From positions 2,070,001-2,134,000 of the forward strand of contig OY282382.1 in assembly GCA_958295905.1 (NCBI GenBank): DNA of 64,000 nucleotides. The letters are read 5' to 3'. Numbering within the stretch: the stretch's first letter is position 1; every line of letters starts with the position of its first letter. The DNA comes from an uncultured Vicinamibacterales bacterium (lineage in GTDB: Bacteria > Acidobacteriota > Vicinamibacteria > Vicinamibacterales > UBA8438). A program made the position numbers and the translations under genes. Shown here piece by piece: positions 52,761-63,432 of the stretch. The notes below the pieces were generated by a model that had not been told where the DNA came from, searched no databases, and was given only the letters and a program-made list of their open reading frames with translations.

Positions 52761-53861
52761 ATGCTGGAGCAACGACTGTATCGTCATATCGATTGGCTGC
52801 TGCTGGGAGCGTTGCTGCTGCTGTGCGTCATCGGCGTGGCGATGATCTACAGCACCACCTACGACCCGACGACGGGCGGCGCCAGCCCCTTGGTCTCCAC
52901 CCAGTCGTGGGCGCTGGCCCTCGGTCTTCTGGCCTTCGCCGTCACGCTGTCGATCGATTACCGGTGGTTCGCCGATCTGTCGGTGTTGATCTTCCTCGCG
53001 TTGATCGGTCTCGTGGCCTTTGCCTCGATGTTCGGAATCGCGGGCGGCGGGGCCCGCCGTTGGATCGATCTGGGCGTGTTCAACCTCCAACCTTCGGAGT
53101 TCGCCCGCATCGGGGTGGCGCTGGCGTTGGCGACGCTGTTCGCGCGGCACCGGCGGGGGGGGATTACCGTCTTCGAGCGGCTGCTGGCCGTGCTGATCAT
53201 CGGACTCCCGTTCGTGTTGATCGCGCAACAGCCTGATCTCGGCACCGCCGTGACCCTGCTGCCGGTCGCGTTGGCGATTTTCGTCTTTGCCGGACTCCCC
53301 CTGCGGTACGTGGGCATTCTGATCGTCCTGGGCACCCTGAGCGCCCCCGCGGTGTGGGCCTACGGTTTGGAGGACTATCAGCGGGAGCGGATCCTCAGTT
53401 TCCTGGATCCCGAGAAAGACCCGCGCGGAGCCGGGTATCAGCAGCTTCAGGCGCGCATCACGGCCGGGTCGGGAGGGGCGACGGGCAAGGGGTTCCTGAA
53501 GGGGACGCAGAGCCAATACAACTTTCTGCCGGTTGCGCACAACGATTTCGTTTTCTCGGTACTTGCGGAAGAACAAGGGTTTCTGGGCGTGGTGGTTGCG
53601 CTCGGGTTGTACCTGTTCGTCATCCTGCGTGGGATGGATGCCGCTCGACTGGCGAGGGACCGTCTGGGCATGTATCTCGTCGTCGGGATCATGGCCGGGT
53701 TCACGTTTCAAGTGATCTACAACATTGCCATGTCGGCCGGACTCGCGCCGGTGAAGGGGCTCACCTTGCCACTGATGAGCTACGGCGGCTCATCCGTGAT
53801 TGCCACGCTGGCGGCCTTCGGATTCGTGCTCAACGTGCGAATGCGCAGGTTCACGAACTGA
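52761..53861 (+). CDS. rodA: RodA, SEDS peptidoglycan glycosyltransferase
   Basis: 366 residues, about ten membrane helices. RRWIDLGVFNLQPSEFARIG, LIAQQPDLGTAVTL, GTQSQYNFLPVAHNDFVFSVLAEEQGF and KGLTLPLMSYGGSSVIATL are the SEDS signatures, including the catalytic Asp in the HNDF loop region. It polymerises glycan strands for PBP2 to cross-link. It begins 32 bp after the mrdA stop and completes the Rod operon. Confidence 0.95.
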   Translation: MLEQRLYRHIDWLLLGALLLLCVIGVAMIYSTTYDPTTGGASPLVSTQSWALALGLLAFAVTLSIDYRWFADLSVLIFLALIGLVAFASMFGIAGGGARRWIDLGVFNLQPSEFARIGVALALATLFARHRRGGITVFERLLAVLIIGLPFVLIAQQPDLGTAVTLLPVALAIFVFAGLPLRYVGILIVLGTLSAPAVWAYGLEDYQRERILSFLDPEKDPRGAGYQQLQARITAGSGGATGKGFLKGTQSQYNFLPVAHNDFVFSVLAEEQGFLGVVVALGLYLFVILRGMDAARLARDRLGMYLVVGIMAGFTFQVIYNIAMSAGLAPVKGLTLPLMSYGGSSVIATLAAFGFVLNVRMRRFTN

Positions 53862-54086
53862 GCGCAGTTCTCCCACCGTCTCACGGCGTTCGGAAACCCG
53901 CCTTCAGGTGGCCGGGCATGCGCGCCCGGTCCACCCACGAATCTGGTCGACACGCCGGCCGGCCCCGGAAGCAGGTGGCCGTCCGGCCGGCGGGGACGCC
54001 GTCGAGAGCCGGTGAGCGTGGCCCGCCCCGCGGGGCCGAGCGCCGGCCGGGACGCGGCGGCGGTCACCCCATTGGGAGTGTCAGTG

Positions 54087-55661
54087 ATGAACAAGGAGAT
54101 GATCATCTCCGCCAGCGGCCACGAGACGATGGCTGCGATTCTGGAAGATGACGAGGTCGTCGAGATCTCCGTCGAGCGTGACAAGTCGCGCGGCGTCGCC
54201 GGCAACATCTACAAGGGGCGCGTCTCGAAGGTGCTGCCCGGCATGCAGGCCGCCTTCGTCGATCTCGGGCTGGAGCGCGACGGCTTCCTCTATGTGTCCG
54301 ACGTCATCGATCCCATGGCGTCGATCGACGGCATCGAGGCTACCGATACCGAAGGCGTCGGTGCGGAACCGCCGGCCGCCGCCAATGGGCGGGGGAACGG
54401 CGGTGCCCGGGGGCGTGGGCGCGGCCGTGACCGCAGCAGCAGCGACCAGCCGATCGACAAGTTGCTGACCGCCGGTCAGGAGATCGTCGTCCAGGTGGTC
54501 AAGGAGCCGCTCGGGACGAAGGGGGCGCGCATCACCTCGCACGTCACGATTCCCGGTCGATTCCTGGTGTTCATGCCGACGGTCGAGCACATCGGCGTTT
54601 CGCGCAAGATCGTCTCGCGCGAGCAGCGCGGCCGCCTCCGGCGCATCGTGCGCGAGTTCCGGGCCGAGCACGAGATGCCCGGCGGCGTGATTATTCGGAC
54701 CGCCGCCGCGGATCGGCCCGAGGAAGACATTCTCAGCGACCTCACCTACTTCCACGAGCTTTGGACGGACACGCTCAAGAAGAGCGAGTCCCGTCGGGCT
54801 CCCGCGGTCATCCATCGCGAAGAGAGTCTGGTCGCCAAGCTGCTGCGCGATCTGCTGACGGACGATTTCTCGGCGATTCGGATCGACCAGCGCGACGAGT
54901 ATCGGAAAGCCGTGAAGCTGGTGCAGCGGATCATGCCGGACCTGGTGTCCCGCGTGCACCACTACGACAAGAACTTTCCGATCTTCGAGGAGTACGGGGT
55001 CCAATCCGAGATCGACAAGGCGCTTCGCAGCAAGGTCTGGTTGAAGTCAGGCGGCTATCTGGTCATCAACCAGACCGAGGCGCTGGTCGCGATCGACGTC
55101 AACACCGGGCGCTACGTCGGCAAGCGGACGGGGCGGCTGGAAGACACGATCGTGAAGACCAATCTCGAGGCGGCGAAGGAGATCGTCAGGCAGATCCGCC
55201 TCCGCGACCTCGGCGGGATCATCGTGCTCGACTTCATCGACATGGAGGAGCGCAAGAACCGCCAGAAGGTGTACCAACTGTTCGAGCAGGAGGTCCGCCG
55301 GGATCGATCGCCGTCCAAGGCAGTGCAGGTGTCCGAGTTCGGACTCATCATCACCACGCGCAAACGGGTCAAGCAGAGCCTCGAACGGCAGTTGACGGAA
55401 CCGTGCCCGTACTGCTCCGGGAGCGCCGTCGTGAAGTCGACGTCGACGATCTGCTTCGAGATTCTCGCGGAGCTGCGGAAGGTCAGCGGCGATCTCAACG
55501 GGAATCACGTCCAGCTCCGGGTCAACCCGGACGTGGCGCGGGCGCTCAAGTCGGAGGAGCGGGGGGTGCTGAAGGAGATCGAGCGGACCCTCGATCGCGA
55601 GGTCACCCTGCGCGCGGACGCGATTCTGCATCACGAGCAGTTCGACGTGACGGCGATGTAG
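54087..55661 (+). CDS. rng: Ribonuclease G (CafA/Rng family)
   Basis: 524 residues. An S1-like RNA-binding domain (GNIYKGRVSKVLPGMQAAFVD) carries an Arg/Gly-rich insert at about 100-117. The nuclease domain has catalytic Asp337 (AIDVNTGRYVG) and Asp382 (IIVLDFIDM). C440-P-Y-C443 is the zinc-link. No long C-terminal scaffold is present, so it is RNase G-like rather than full RNase E. It processes 5'-monophosphorylated RNAs such as 16S rRNA precursors. rng next to mre genes is a common bacterial arrangement. GGGAG precedes ATG 54087. The 3' end is in a tandem repeat. Confidence 0.95.
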   Translation: MNKEMIISASGHETMAAILEDDEVVEISVERDKSRGVAGNIYKGRVSKVLPGMQAAFVDLGLERDGFLYVSDVIDPMASIDGIEATDTEGVGAEPPAAANGRGNGGARGRGRGRDRSSSDQPIDKLLTAGQEIVVQVVKEPLGTKGARITSHVTIPGRFLVFMPTVEHIGVSRKIVSREQRGRLRRIVREFRAEHEMPGGVIIRTAAADRPEEDILSDLTYFHELWTDTLKKSESRRAPAVIHREESLVAKLLRDLLTDDFSAIRIDQRDEYRKAVKLVQRIMPDLVSRVHHYDKNFPIFEEYGVQSEIDKALRSKVWLKSGGYLVINQTEALVAIDVNTGRYVGKRTGRLEDTIVKTNLEAAKEIVRQIRLRDLGGIIVLDFIDMEERKNRQKVYQLFEQEVRRDRSPSKAVQVSEFGLIITTRKRVKQSLERQLTEPCPYCSGSAVVKSTSTICFEILAELRKVSGDLNGNHVQLRVNPDVARALKSEERGVLKEIERTLDREVTLRADAILHHEQFDVTAM

Positions 55662-55887
55662 CCGGAGGGCCCGGTTCACCGGCCTTCGGAGCCGGGCGCC
55701 GTCCACCGAACCGCGTCGAACAAGCAGTTCGACGCGACGGCGATGCGGTCGGAGGGTTCACCGGCCTTCGGAGCCGGGCGCCGTCCACCGAACCGCGTCG
55801 AACGAGCAGTTCGACGTGACGGCGATGCGGCCGGAGGGTTCACCGGCCCTCGGAGCCGGGCGCCGTCCACCGAACCGCGTCGAACTG
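55635..55887. repeat. Tandem repeat of the rng/MGMT-like convergent 3' ends, three units of 82-87 bp
   Basis: Units begin at 55635, 55722 and 55804 with AGCAGTTCGACG.GACGGCGATG and end with CCACCGAACCGCGTCGAA. Unit 1 contains the last codons and stop of rng; unit 3 contains the last codons and stop of the minus-strand MGMT-like gene. The convergent gene junction itself has been triplicated. Unit 1 has 5 extra bases (GCCCG region). Confidence 0.92.
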
Positions 55888-56166
55888 TTGGATCTTGCGC
55901 TGCCCGACGACGAGCCCTTCGTCCTGCAGGAGCCGCCGTTTCCGAAGCGGATCGCTGTAGCCCCCCAATCGACCGCCGGCCCCGACCACCCGGTGGCAGG
56001 GTACGCTGGGGATGCGGCAGGTGCTCATGATGGCGCCGACCGCGCGCCACGCCCGGGGGCGTCCGGCGAGGGCCGCGACGTCGCCGTAGGTGGCCACCCG
56101 CCCCCGGGGTATCCCGCGCACCGCCGCGATTACTCGGGCGTGAAACGAACCCTCCGGGGCGGGCAT
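55840..56166 (-). CDS. MGMT-family DNA-binding domain protein (alkyltransferase-like)
   Basis: 108 residues: only the C-terminal domain of O6-methylguanine methyltransferases. It has VIAAVRGIPRGRVATYGDVAALAG, RAVGAIMSTC and the active-site PCHRV (C57), then GRLGGYSDPLRKRRLLQDEG. The Cys is kept, unlike many ATL proteins that have Trp there, so transfer activity is possible although the N-terminal domain is missing. It repairs or flags O6-alkylguanine. The last 16 or so residues (QQFDAVRWTAPGSEGR) come from the tandem repeat and are probably an appended tail. GGGAGGAG lies 14 nt upstream. Confidence 0.85.
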   Translation of the reverse strand: MPAPEGSFHARVIAAVRGIPRGRVATYGDVAALAGRPRAWRAVGAIMSTCRIPSVPCHRVVGAGGRLGGYSDPLRKRRLLQDEGLVVGQRKIQQFDAVRWTAPGSEGR

Positions 56167-56214
56167 CGCGGCGGCGGGTCACTCCTCCCGCAGCAAGGCT
56201 GCGGTTGGCCGGAC

Positions 56215-56718
56215 CTACTCCTTCGGGGTCGTTTTCCAGACTTCGTGTATCAAACCGGCCTGGATGAGCTTGGTTGCGAAGACGATCTGCCCTGCGTGGG
56301 TCGTGAAGTGGAGGACCTGGTTCAGGATGAGCTCGCCGTAGGTGATCGGCTTGCCGGTCCGGTCGGTGGTGTCGCCCAGCCGTTCGGCGTCGAAGGCCGC
56401 GAGCACCCGGTCCGCCTCGGCCACCGCGGAGTCGAAGCGGGTCAGCAGGTCCTCCTTCGGCACCGGTCCCTGCTCCGCGAACTCCGCTTCGCGGTCGCGC
56501 CGGTAGCCGCTGTCGCCCACCCCGTGGCCGATATGGAGGCGCGTCGAGCCGGCCAGATGCAGGACGAGATTGCCGACGGCGTTCGAGTCGCCGTTCGCGC
56601 GCCACCAGATCTGACCGTCGTTCAAAGCCTCGACGCAGGTCCGCACCTGACCCGCCTGGTGCGCCACCAGACGCTTGCGCGCAGTATCCAACAACAGCCG
56701 GTTTCCAGCGTCACTCAT
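56215..56718 (-). CDS. DinB-family protein
   Basis: 167 residues, four-helix pattern. NAVGNLVLHLAGSTRLHI supplies the first His ligand and HFTTHAGQIVFATKLIQAG the paired His residues of the DinB/YfiT metal site. Members include thiol-dependent S-transferases; the substrate is unknown. ATG 56718 starts the conserved MSDAGNRLLLDTARKRLV. A longer frame to 56838 has no homology-like sequence. It lies upstream of the MGMT-like gene on the same strand (49-bp gap) and may share its transcript. Confidence 0.8.
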   Translation of the reverse strand: MSDAGNRLLLDTARKRLVAHQAGQVRTCVEALNDGQIWWRANGDSNAVGNLVLHLAGSTRLHIGHGVGDSGYRRDREAEFAEQGPVPKEDLLTRFDSAVAEADRVLAAFDAERLGDTTDRTGKPITYGELILNQVLHFTTHAGQIVFATKLIQAGLIHEVWKTTPKE

Positions 56719-56767
56719 CGTCGAAATCCTCGTGTCGGCGGCCGGGATGGCCCGCCATCCGTCCGGC

Positions 56768-57301
56768 TCATCGATACACGATCGGGAAATAGCATACGCC
56801 GGCGACCCCGACATCGTACACGGCGCAGGCGGTGGCATACCAGCTCGGCATCGATTCGGGCGGCAGGATTCCCGCGCCGTGGAGCAGATCGACGCCGGCG
56901 TGACCGGCGAACGCCAGCGCCAGCAGGGTCAGGGCCAGCTGCGGATCCCGGGTCACCGCGATCGACGCCACGACCAGGAAACCGACGGCGAGGGCCACGT
57001 CCAGTCCGCTGCCGGTGGTCGATTCCTGCGCCAGCGCGAATCCGATGTACGCCCCGGCGCTGAGCATCAGCATCATGGCCGCGAATTGAGCCAGCCGGAG
57101 CTCGGCGACGAGCCGGGCCGGCGAGCCCGGATCCGCTCTGACCGCCGCGAGAGCCAGTCTGATCAGGATGATCGCGAGGGCCACCCCCGCGACGAGCAGC
57201 GCGCGCGCACCATCGGTCATCGTCGTTGCACCAACCCCGGCGCCGGGGGAATCCACCGGCGTGCCGGCGGCGGCGGACGCGCCGGCCGGGGTGTTCATCA
57301 T
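56768..57301 (-). CDS. Integral membrane protein of unknown function
   Basis: Up to 177 residues with four hydrophobic segments (LLVAGVALAIILIRLALAAV, FAAMMLMLSAGAYIGFALA, DVALAVGFLVVASIAV, LALTLLALAFAGHAGVDLLHG), ending CYFPIVYR. No family recognised. The first 27 residues are Ala/Gly/Pro-rich; ATG 57220 (MTDGARALLVAG) may be the real start. Neither start has a good ribosome site. Confidence 0.65.
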   Translation of the reverse strand: MMNTPAGASAAAGTPVDSPGAGVGATTMTDGARALLVAGVALAIILIRLALAAVRADPGSPARLVAELRLAQFAAMMLMLSAGAYIGFALAQESTTGSGLDVALAVGFLVVASIAVTRDPQLALTLLALAFAGHAGVDLLHGAGILPPESMPSWYATACAVYDVGVAGVCYFPIVYR

Positions 57302-57366
57302 GATACCCGGCGGATTCGTCGGCGGGCGGGTTGGGGACGGCCTGCGGCTCGGGCCCGGATCCGCGT

Positions 57367-58731
57367 ATGATCAGCGGCGGCATGGCCACGAACCGGCTCG
57401 AACGTCTGTTGCCGTCGGACTGGCGGGCGCGGCTCGGTCCGGCTCTCGTCGCCTTCGCGCTCGGCGCCGGCGCGTTCTGGCTGCGTGATTTCGTCGACCC
57501 CCGGGTGCGCGCGCTCGCCGGCATCGTCGCCTTCATCGCGGTCGCCGCGGCCTGCTCGGCGCGGGTGGCCGACGTGAACTGGCGGCTCGTGGCGCGGGGA
57601 TTCCTGCTCCAGATCGGTCTCGCGGTGCTCATCCTGAACGTGGAGGTCGCCGGGGTGCGCCCCGGGTACGCGTTGTTCGCGGGTCTCGCCGCTGTCGCGA
57701 CGCGGTTCCTCGAGTTCACCAATGCCGGTTCGCAATTCGTGTTCGGGGTGCTGGCCGACCCCGAGCAGATGTCCGCGCTGTTTCCGGATGGATTCGTGCT
57801 CGCCTTCGCCTCGCTTCCCATTCTCATCTTCATGTCGGCGGTGTTCACCGTGCTCTACCACCTCGGCGTGCTCCAGATGGCCGTGAAGTTGATGGCCCGG
57901 GTCATGGCCCGCGTCATGGGCACGAGCGGGGCCGAGAGCCTGTCGGCGGCCGCGAACGTCTTTCTCGGGGTCACCGAGGCTCCGATGATCATTCGGCCCT
58001 ATATCGCCGGGATGACGCAGTCGGAGCTGCTGGCCCTGATGACCGGCGGCCTGGCGACCATCGCGGGCACCGTCATGGCGATCTACATCGGTCTGGGCGC
58101 CGATCCGGTCGGGGTCCTGACCACCAGCGTGATGGCGGCGCCGTGCGGCCTCTACCTGTCGAAGATCCTGCTGCCGGAGACCGGCGCCCCCGCCACCGCC
58201 GGCACCGTGCGGGTGGCGGTGGAGCGGCAGTACGCGAACGTGATCGATGCGCTGGCGGCCGGCGCATCGGATGGCATGCGGTTGGCGATGAACGTGGCGG
58301 CGATGCTGATCGCCTTTCTCGCGTGCATCGCGATGATCGACTACGGCCTGGGGATCATCAGTCCGGGGCTCTCCCTGGCCGTCATCTTCGGGTGGCTGTT
58401 CGCGCCGGTGGCGGCGTTGCTGGGGGTGGCGTCCGCGGATCTGCCGGTCGTGGCCGACCTGCTCGGCACCAAGCTCGCCACCAACGAGTTCGTGGCCTTC
58501 GTCAAGCTCGACACCAGCTACGCGGACACGGTGTCCGACCACACCCGCATGGTCGCGACGTTCGCCTTGACGGGGTTCGCCAACTTCGGCTCGATCGGGA
58601 TTCTGCTCGGGGGCATCGGCGGGCTCGCCCCGGCCCGGCGCCCCGATTTGGCCCGCCTCGGGCCGGTGGCGTTGCTGGGCGGGTTTCTGGCAACATTGAT
58701 CAACGCCGCCATCGCGTCGGTGTTGCTGTAG
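57367..58731 (+). CDS. Concentrative nucleoside transporter (CNT/NupC family)
   Basis: 454 residues with about ten membrane segments. [30 protein letters not shown] and [15 protein letters not shown] are the CNT substrate- and Na+-binding hairpin motifs. [17 protein letters not shown] is the C-terminal signature. It is a secondary importer of nucleosides driven by Na+ or H+. ATG 57382 (MATNRLERL) is an alternative start. Its neighbour mtnA, 62 bp downstream, also acts in nucleoside-derived salvage, which may explain the pairing. Confidence 0.92.
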   Translation: MISGGMATNRLERLLPSDWRARLGPALVAFALGAGAFWLRDFVDPRVRALAGIVAFIAVAAACSARVADVNWRLVARGFLLQIGLAVLILNVEVAGVRPGYALFAGLAAVATRFLEFTNAGSQFVFGVLADPEQMSALFPDGFVLAFASLPILIFMSAVFTVLYHLGVLQMAVKLMARVMARVMGTSGAESLSAAANVFLGVTEAPMIIRPYIAGMTQSELLALMTGGLATIAGTVMAIYIGLGADPVGVLTTSVMAAPCGLYLSKILLPETGAPATAGTVRVAVERQYANVIDALAAGASDGMRLAMNVAAMLIAFLACIAMIDYGLGIISPGLSLAVIFGWLFAPVAALLGVASADLPVVADLLGTKLATNEFVAFVKLDTSYADTVSDHTRMVATFALTGFANFGSIGILLGGIGGLAPARRPDLARLGPVALLGGFLATLINAAIASVLL

Positions 58732-58793
58732 CGGCGGGGCCGGGGGAGCGGCGGCGGGAGCCGCGGACGGCTCCCGGTGGAGGACCGGGCCGG

Positions 58794-59848
<1,055 letters not shown>

Positions 59849-59852
<4 letters not shown>

Positions 59853-60961
59853 CCCCGACCACCGTACTCGCCATCGAGACCTCGTGTGACGAAACGGCCG
59901 CCGCCGTGGCCACCGGCGACGAGACGGGACCGGGGTCGTGGACGATCCTGTCCAGTGTGATCGCCTCCCAGGTCGAGATCCACCGCGAGTGGGGCGGGGT
60001 GGTGCCGGAGCTGGCGTCGCGCCAGCACTTGCGTGACCTGTGCGGCGTCGCGGAGCGGGCGCTTGGCGACGGCGGCGTCGCCTGGGGCGACCTGGATGCG
60101 ATTGCGGTCACCCAGGGGCCGGGCCTCGTCGGCTCGCTCCTGGTGGGGGTGGCGTTCGCGAAGTCCCTCGCCCTGGCCCTGGCCCGACCGCTGGTCCCGG
60201 TGCATCATCTGGCTGGACACATCGAATCGCTGTTTCTCTGCCGGCCGGATCTTCCGTTGCCGGCCATCGTCCTGGTCGTCTCCGGCGGCCATACGAGCCT
60301 CTATCATCTGCCGGCGGCGGGCCGGTACGAACTGGTCGGCCGGACCCGCGACGACGCGGCCGGGGAGGCGTTCGACAAGGTCGCCAAGCTGCTGGGACTG
60401 ACCTATCCGGGCGGGCCGGTGATCGACCGGATCGCCCGCGGCGGCGACGAGCGGGCGATCCGGTTTCCGGTGGCGCGGTTGACCCATGACGATCGCGTGG
60501 CGGGGCCGCCGACGGTCGCCCCCCCGGGCCGTCCCCGGCGCGGGGACGGGCGCATGGATTTCAGCTTCAGCGGACTGAAGACGGCGGTCGCCCGGCATCT
60601 GCAGCGCCGCCGCGCCCGGGATCCGGGTGCGATACCCGAGTCCGAGCTGGCGGACATCTGCGCCAGCTTCCAGCGCGCGGTCATCGACGCCCTGCTCGAT
60701 CGTGCCTTCGAGGCGGTCCGGCGATTCGGTGCCCGCAGCCTGGGCATCGCCGGCGGCGTGTCCGCCAACCGTCGACTGCGGGAGCTGGCCGCGGCCCGCG
60801 GCGAAGCGGGGGGCCTGCCCGTGGTCCTGCCGACGCTTCACCTGTCGACCGACAACGCCGCGATGATCGCGGCCGCCGGTCTCCGGCGGCTATCGGCCGG
60901 GGTGACCGCGCGGTTGGACCTGAACGCGGATCCGGCGCTTCCGTTGGTATCTGCGCCGTAG
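59849..60961 (+). CDS. tsaD: tRNA N6-adenosine threonylcarbamoyltransferase TsaD
   Basis: 370 residues. [57 protein letters not shown] (metal-binding His pair), VSGGHTSLY and [22 protein letters not shown] are the complete Kae1/TsaD series, with [10 protein letters not shown] and [12 protein letters not shown]. It transfers threonylcarbamoyl to A37 of ANN-decoding tRNAs. ATG 59849 overlaps the mtnA stop by four bases, so the two are coupled. Its usual partners TsaB/TsaE are not in the window. Confidence 0.96.
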
Positions 60962-61017
60962 AAGCGCGCCGGCGCCCGGCGGGATGGGCGGCCGGGCCCT
61001 GAAGGACCAGAACAATC

Positions 61018-61587
61018 ATGACCCCGACGCGCGACCAGGCGTGGCGCCTGTTGACCGAATACACGCAGAACGACCGCCTGCTGAAGCATGGTCTGGCCGT
61101 CGAGGCGGCGGTGCGCGGGTACGCGCGGCACTTCGACGAGGATGAAGAGGCGTGGGGTATCGTGGCCCTCCTCCACGACTTCGACTACGAACGCTGGCCG
61201 AGCCCGGAGGACCATCCGTACCGCGGATGCGGGATCCTGCGGGCGCGGGGCTATCCCGAGCCCGTGATGCGCGCGATCCTCTCGCACGCGGACTACACCG
61301 GCGTCGCCCGCGAGTCGCGGCTCGAGCACACCTTGTTCGCGTGTGACGAGATGGCGGGTTTCGTGACCGCGGCGGCGCTCGTCCGACCGTCGCGGAGCGT
61401 ACTGGATCTCGAGGCCAAGTCGGTCCGGAAGCGCATGAAGGACAAGGCCTTCGCGCGGGCCGTCTCCCGCGACGACCTCCGGCGGGGCGCCGAGGAGCTG
61501 GGGCTGTCCCTCGACGAGCACATCACCAACGTCATCCGCTTCATGCGGGCCGCCGCGGACGATCTCGGACTCCGGGGCGCCGTCTGA
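61018..61587 (+). CDS. HD-domain phosphohydrolase-like protein
   Basis: 189 residues. KHGLAVEAAVRGYA (H24), LLHDFDYERWP (H53-D54) and AILSHADYTG form an HD metal site of the HDIG type. It lacks a nucleotidyltransferase or sensor domain. It is probably a small metal-dependent phosphohydrolase; substrate unknown. GAAGGACC lies upstream of ATG 61018. It follows tsaD by 56 bp on the same strand. Confidence 0.8.
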   Translation: MTPTRDQAWRLLTEYTQNDRLLKHGLAVEAAVRGYARHFDEDEEAWGIVALLHDFDYERWPSPEDHPYRGCGILRARGYPEPVMRAILSHADYTGVARESRLEHTLFACDEMAGFVTAAALVRPSRSVLDLEAKSVRKRMKDKAFARAVSRDDLRRGAEELGLSLDEHITNVIRFMRAAADDLGLRGAV

Positions 61588-61654
61588 TCGGCGCGCCGGT
61601 CCCGCGGGCCAGCGAACCTCACCGCGGCGTTCTACGTATCGCACCTACGAGAGC

Positions 61655-62593
61655 ATGACGGTTCCTTCACCGGACGCCCCGCCCGTGGCCCGCCTCGATC
61701 GGGTGTCGGTGCAGTACGGCGGGCAGGCCGCCCTGCGGGAGGTCACCGCGGCGTTCCCCGCCGGGGCGGTCGGCCTGCTCGGGCCCAACGGGGCGGGGAA
61801 GAGCACGCTGCTCAAGGCGCTGCTCGGATTCGTGACCCCCGCCGCGGGCCGCATGCAGGTGTTGGGGCTCGACGTCGCGGCGAGCCCGATGCGGATCCGG
61901 GCGCGGCTCGGATACATGCCCGAGTCGGACGGCCACATTCCCGGCATGAACGGCGTCTCATTCGTGGCCTACTGCGGTGAATTGGCGGGCCTGCCGCGCA
62001 GCGACGCGATGCAGCGCGCCCACGAGGTGCTGCACTACGTGGGGCTCGGCGAGGCGCGCTACCGCAACCTCGAGACCTATTCCACCGGGATGAAGCAACG
62101 GATCAAGCTGGCCCAGGCGCTGGTCCACGACCCGGACCTCCTGTTTCTGGACGAGCCGACCAACGGCATGGATCCGAAGGGGCGCGACGAGATGCTGGAC
62201 CTGGTGAAGGATCTGGCGACCCGCAAGGGGGTCAACCTGATTCTGTCGTCCCACCTCCTGCCCGACGTCGAAGCGACCTGCGCGCGGGTCGTCGTGATGC
62301 ACGGCGGCGCGGTGGCCGCGCAGGGAGAGATCGCCGACCTGAAGGCAGGCCGCCGCGAGGTCTTCGAGATGCGGGTCAAGGGGGACGTCGACGCCTTCAT
62401 CCGGGGGTTGGAGGCGGGCGGGATGGAATGCCGCGGGTCGGGCGAAGCAGTGATGCGGGTCTTCGTCAAGCCCGGCCAGGGACCGCGCGACCTGTTCGGC
62501 GCGGCGCTGCGGCACCAGGTGCAGGTGCGCCACCTGCGACCCAGCCTGCCCACCCTCGAGGACGTCTTCGCCGAGGCGGTCGGGGAAGAGTGA
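61655..62593 (+). CDS. ABC transporter ATP-binding protein
   Basis: 312 residues. LLGPNGAGKSTLLKALLGF (Walker A), TYSTGMKQRIKLAQALVHDP (ABC signature), LLFLDEPTNGMDPKGRDEM (Walker B, D-loop) and LSSHLLPDVEATC (switch His) are complete. The 70-residue C-terminal extension, with RREVFEMRVKGDVDAFI, resembles the NatA/CcmA-type regulatory tail. The stop overlaps the start of the permease gene. With the second ATPase gene it forms an export system of unknown cargo. Confidence 0.92.
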   Translation: MTVPSPDAPPVARLDRVSVQYGGQAALREVTAAFPAGAVGLLGPNGAGKSTLLKALLGFVTPAAGRMQVLGLDVAASPMRIRARLGYMPESDGHIPGMNGVSFVAYCGELAGLPRSDAMQRAHEVLHYVGLGEARYRNLETYSTGMKQRIKLAQALVHDPDLLFLDEPTNGMDPKGRDEMLDLVKDLATRKGVNLILSSHLLPDVEATCARVVVMHGGAVAAQGEIADLKAGRREVFEMRVKGDVDAFIRGLEAGGMECRGSGEAVMRVFVKPGQGPRDLFGAALRHQVQVRHLRPSLPTLEDVFAEAVGEE

Positions 62594-63432
62594 TGCCGAT
62601 TCACGATCAGAGCTACCGCCGGTACGCCGGGAGCCGGAACGAGCCGGGGTCGGCGTGGCTGGTCATCACCAAGGCCGGCATTCGCTCGCTGCTCGGCCGG
62701 AAGCTGTTTCTCGCGGTGATGCTGGCCGCTTGGGGCCAGTTCTTCGTCCGCGCGGTCATCTTCTACCTGTCGGCGAACTTCCCGACCCTCGACGTGCTCG
62801 CGCCGTCGGTGGAGACCTTCCGGCAGTTCTTCGAGATGCAGGAGATCTTCGTCCTCTTCGTGACCGTCTACGTCGGTTCGGGCCTCATCGCCAACGACCG
62901 GCGCTCGAACGCCCTGCAGATCTATCTGTCGAAGCCGCTCAGCCGCACCGAGTACGTGGCCGGCAAGCTGGGCATTCTGGCGTTCTTCCTGCTGATGGTG
63001 ACCCTCGTGCCCGCGCTCGCCCTGCTGCTGCTGGAGGTGATGTTCTCGGCGAGTCTGGCCTTCCTGAGCGAACATCTGTTCCTGCTGCCGGCCGTCACCC
63101 TGTACGCCCTGGCGGAGGTCCTGCTGGCCTCGTTCACGATGCTCGCCCTGTCGTCGTTGTCGACCAGCGCCCGCTACACGGCGGTGCTCTACGCCGGCGT
63201 GCTGTTCTTCACCGGGGCGGTGTTCGCGATTCTGCGCGGCGCCACCCGCAGCTCGATGCTGGCGTGGCTGTCCCTGCGGGCCAACCTCGATCAGATCGGC
63301 GACGTCATCTTCCGGCTTCCGCCCCGGTTCGAGTCGCCCTGGCCGGCGTCCGTGCTCGTGGTGCTGCTGTTGATGGGGCTGTCGGTCGTGGTGCTCGACC
63401 GTCGGGTGCGCGGGGTGGAGGTGGTGACGTGA
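62593..63432 (+). CDS. ABC-2-type transporter permease
   Basis: 279 residues with about six membrane helices. MPIHDQSYRRYAG at the N-terminus is typical of ABC-2 permeases paired with CcmA-like ATPases. GSGLIANDRRSNALQIYLSKPLSRTEYVAGK is the conserved loop, and VLLLMGLSVVVLDRRVRGVEVV ends the protein. ATG 62593 shares its A with the upstream stop, and the next ATPase gene begins at GTG 63429 inside its stop. All three are translationally coupled. Confidence 0.9.
   Translation: MPIHDQSYRRYAGSRNEPGSAWLVITKAGIRSLLGRKLFLAVMLAAWGQFFVRAVIFYLSANFPTLDVLAPSVETFRQFFEMQEIFVLFVTVYVGSGLIANDRRSNALQIYLSKPLSRTEYVAGKLGILAFFLLMVTLVPALALLLLEVMFSASLAFLSEHLFLLPAVTLYALAEVLLASFTMLALSSLSTSARYTAVLYAGVLFFTGAVFAILRGATRSSMLAWLSLRANLDQIGDVIFRLPPRFESPWPASVLVVLLLMGLSVVVLDRRVRGVEVVT

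Noticed and set aside
55603..55788. Short minus-strand frames in the rng 3' tandem repeat
   Set aside because: They are extra copies of the MGMT tail sequence without the domain.
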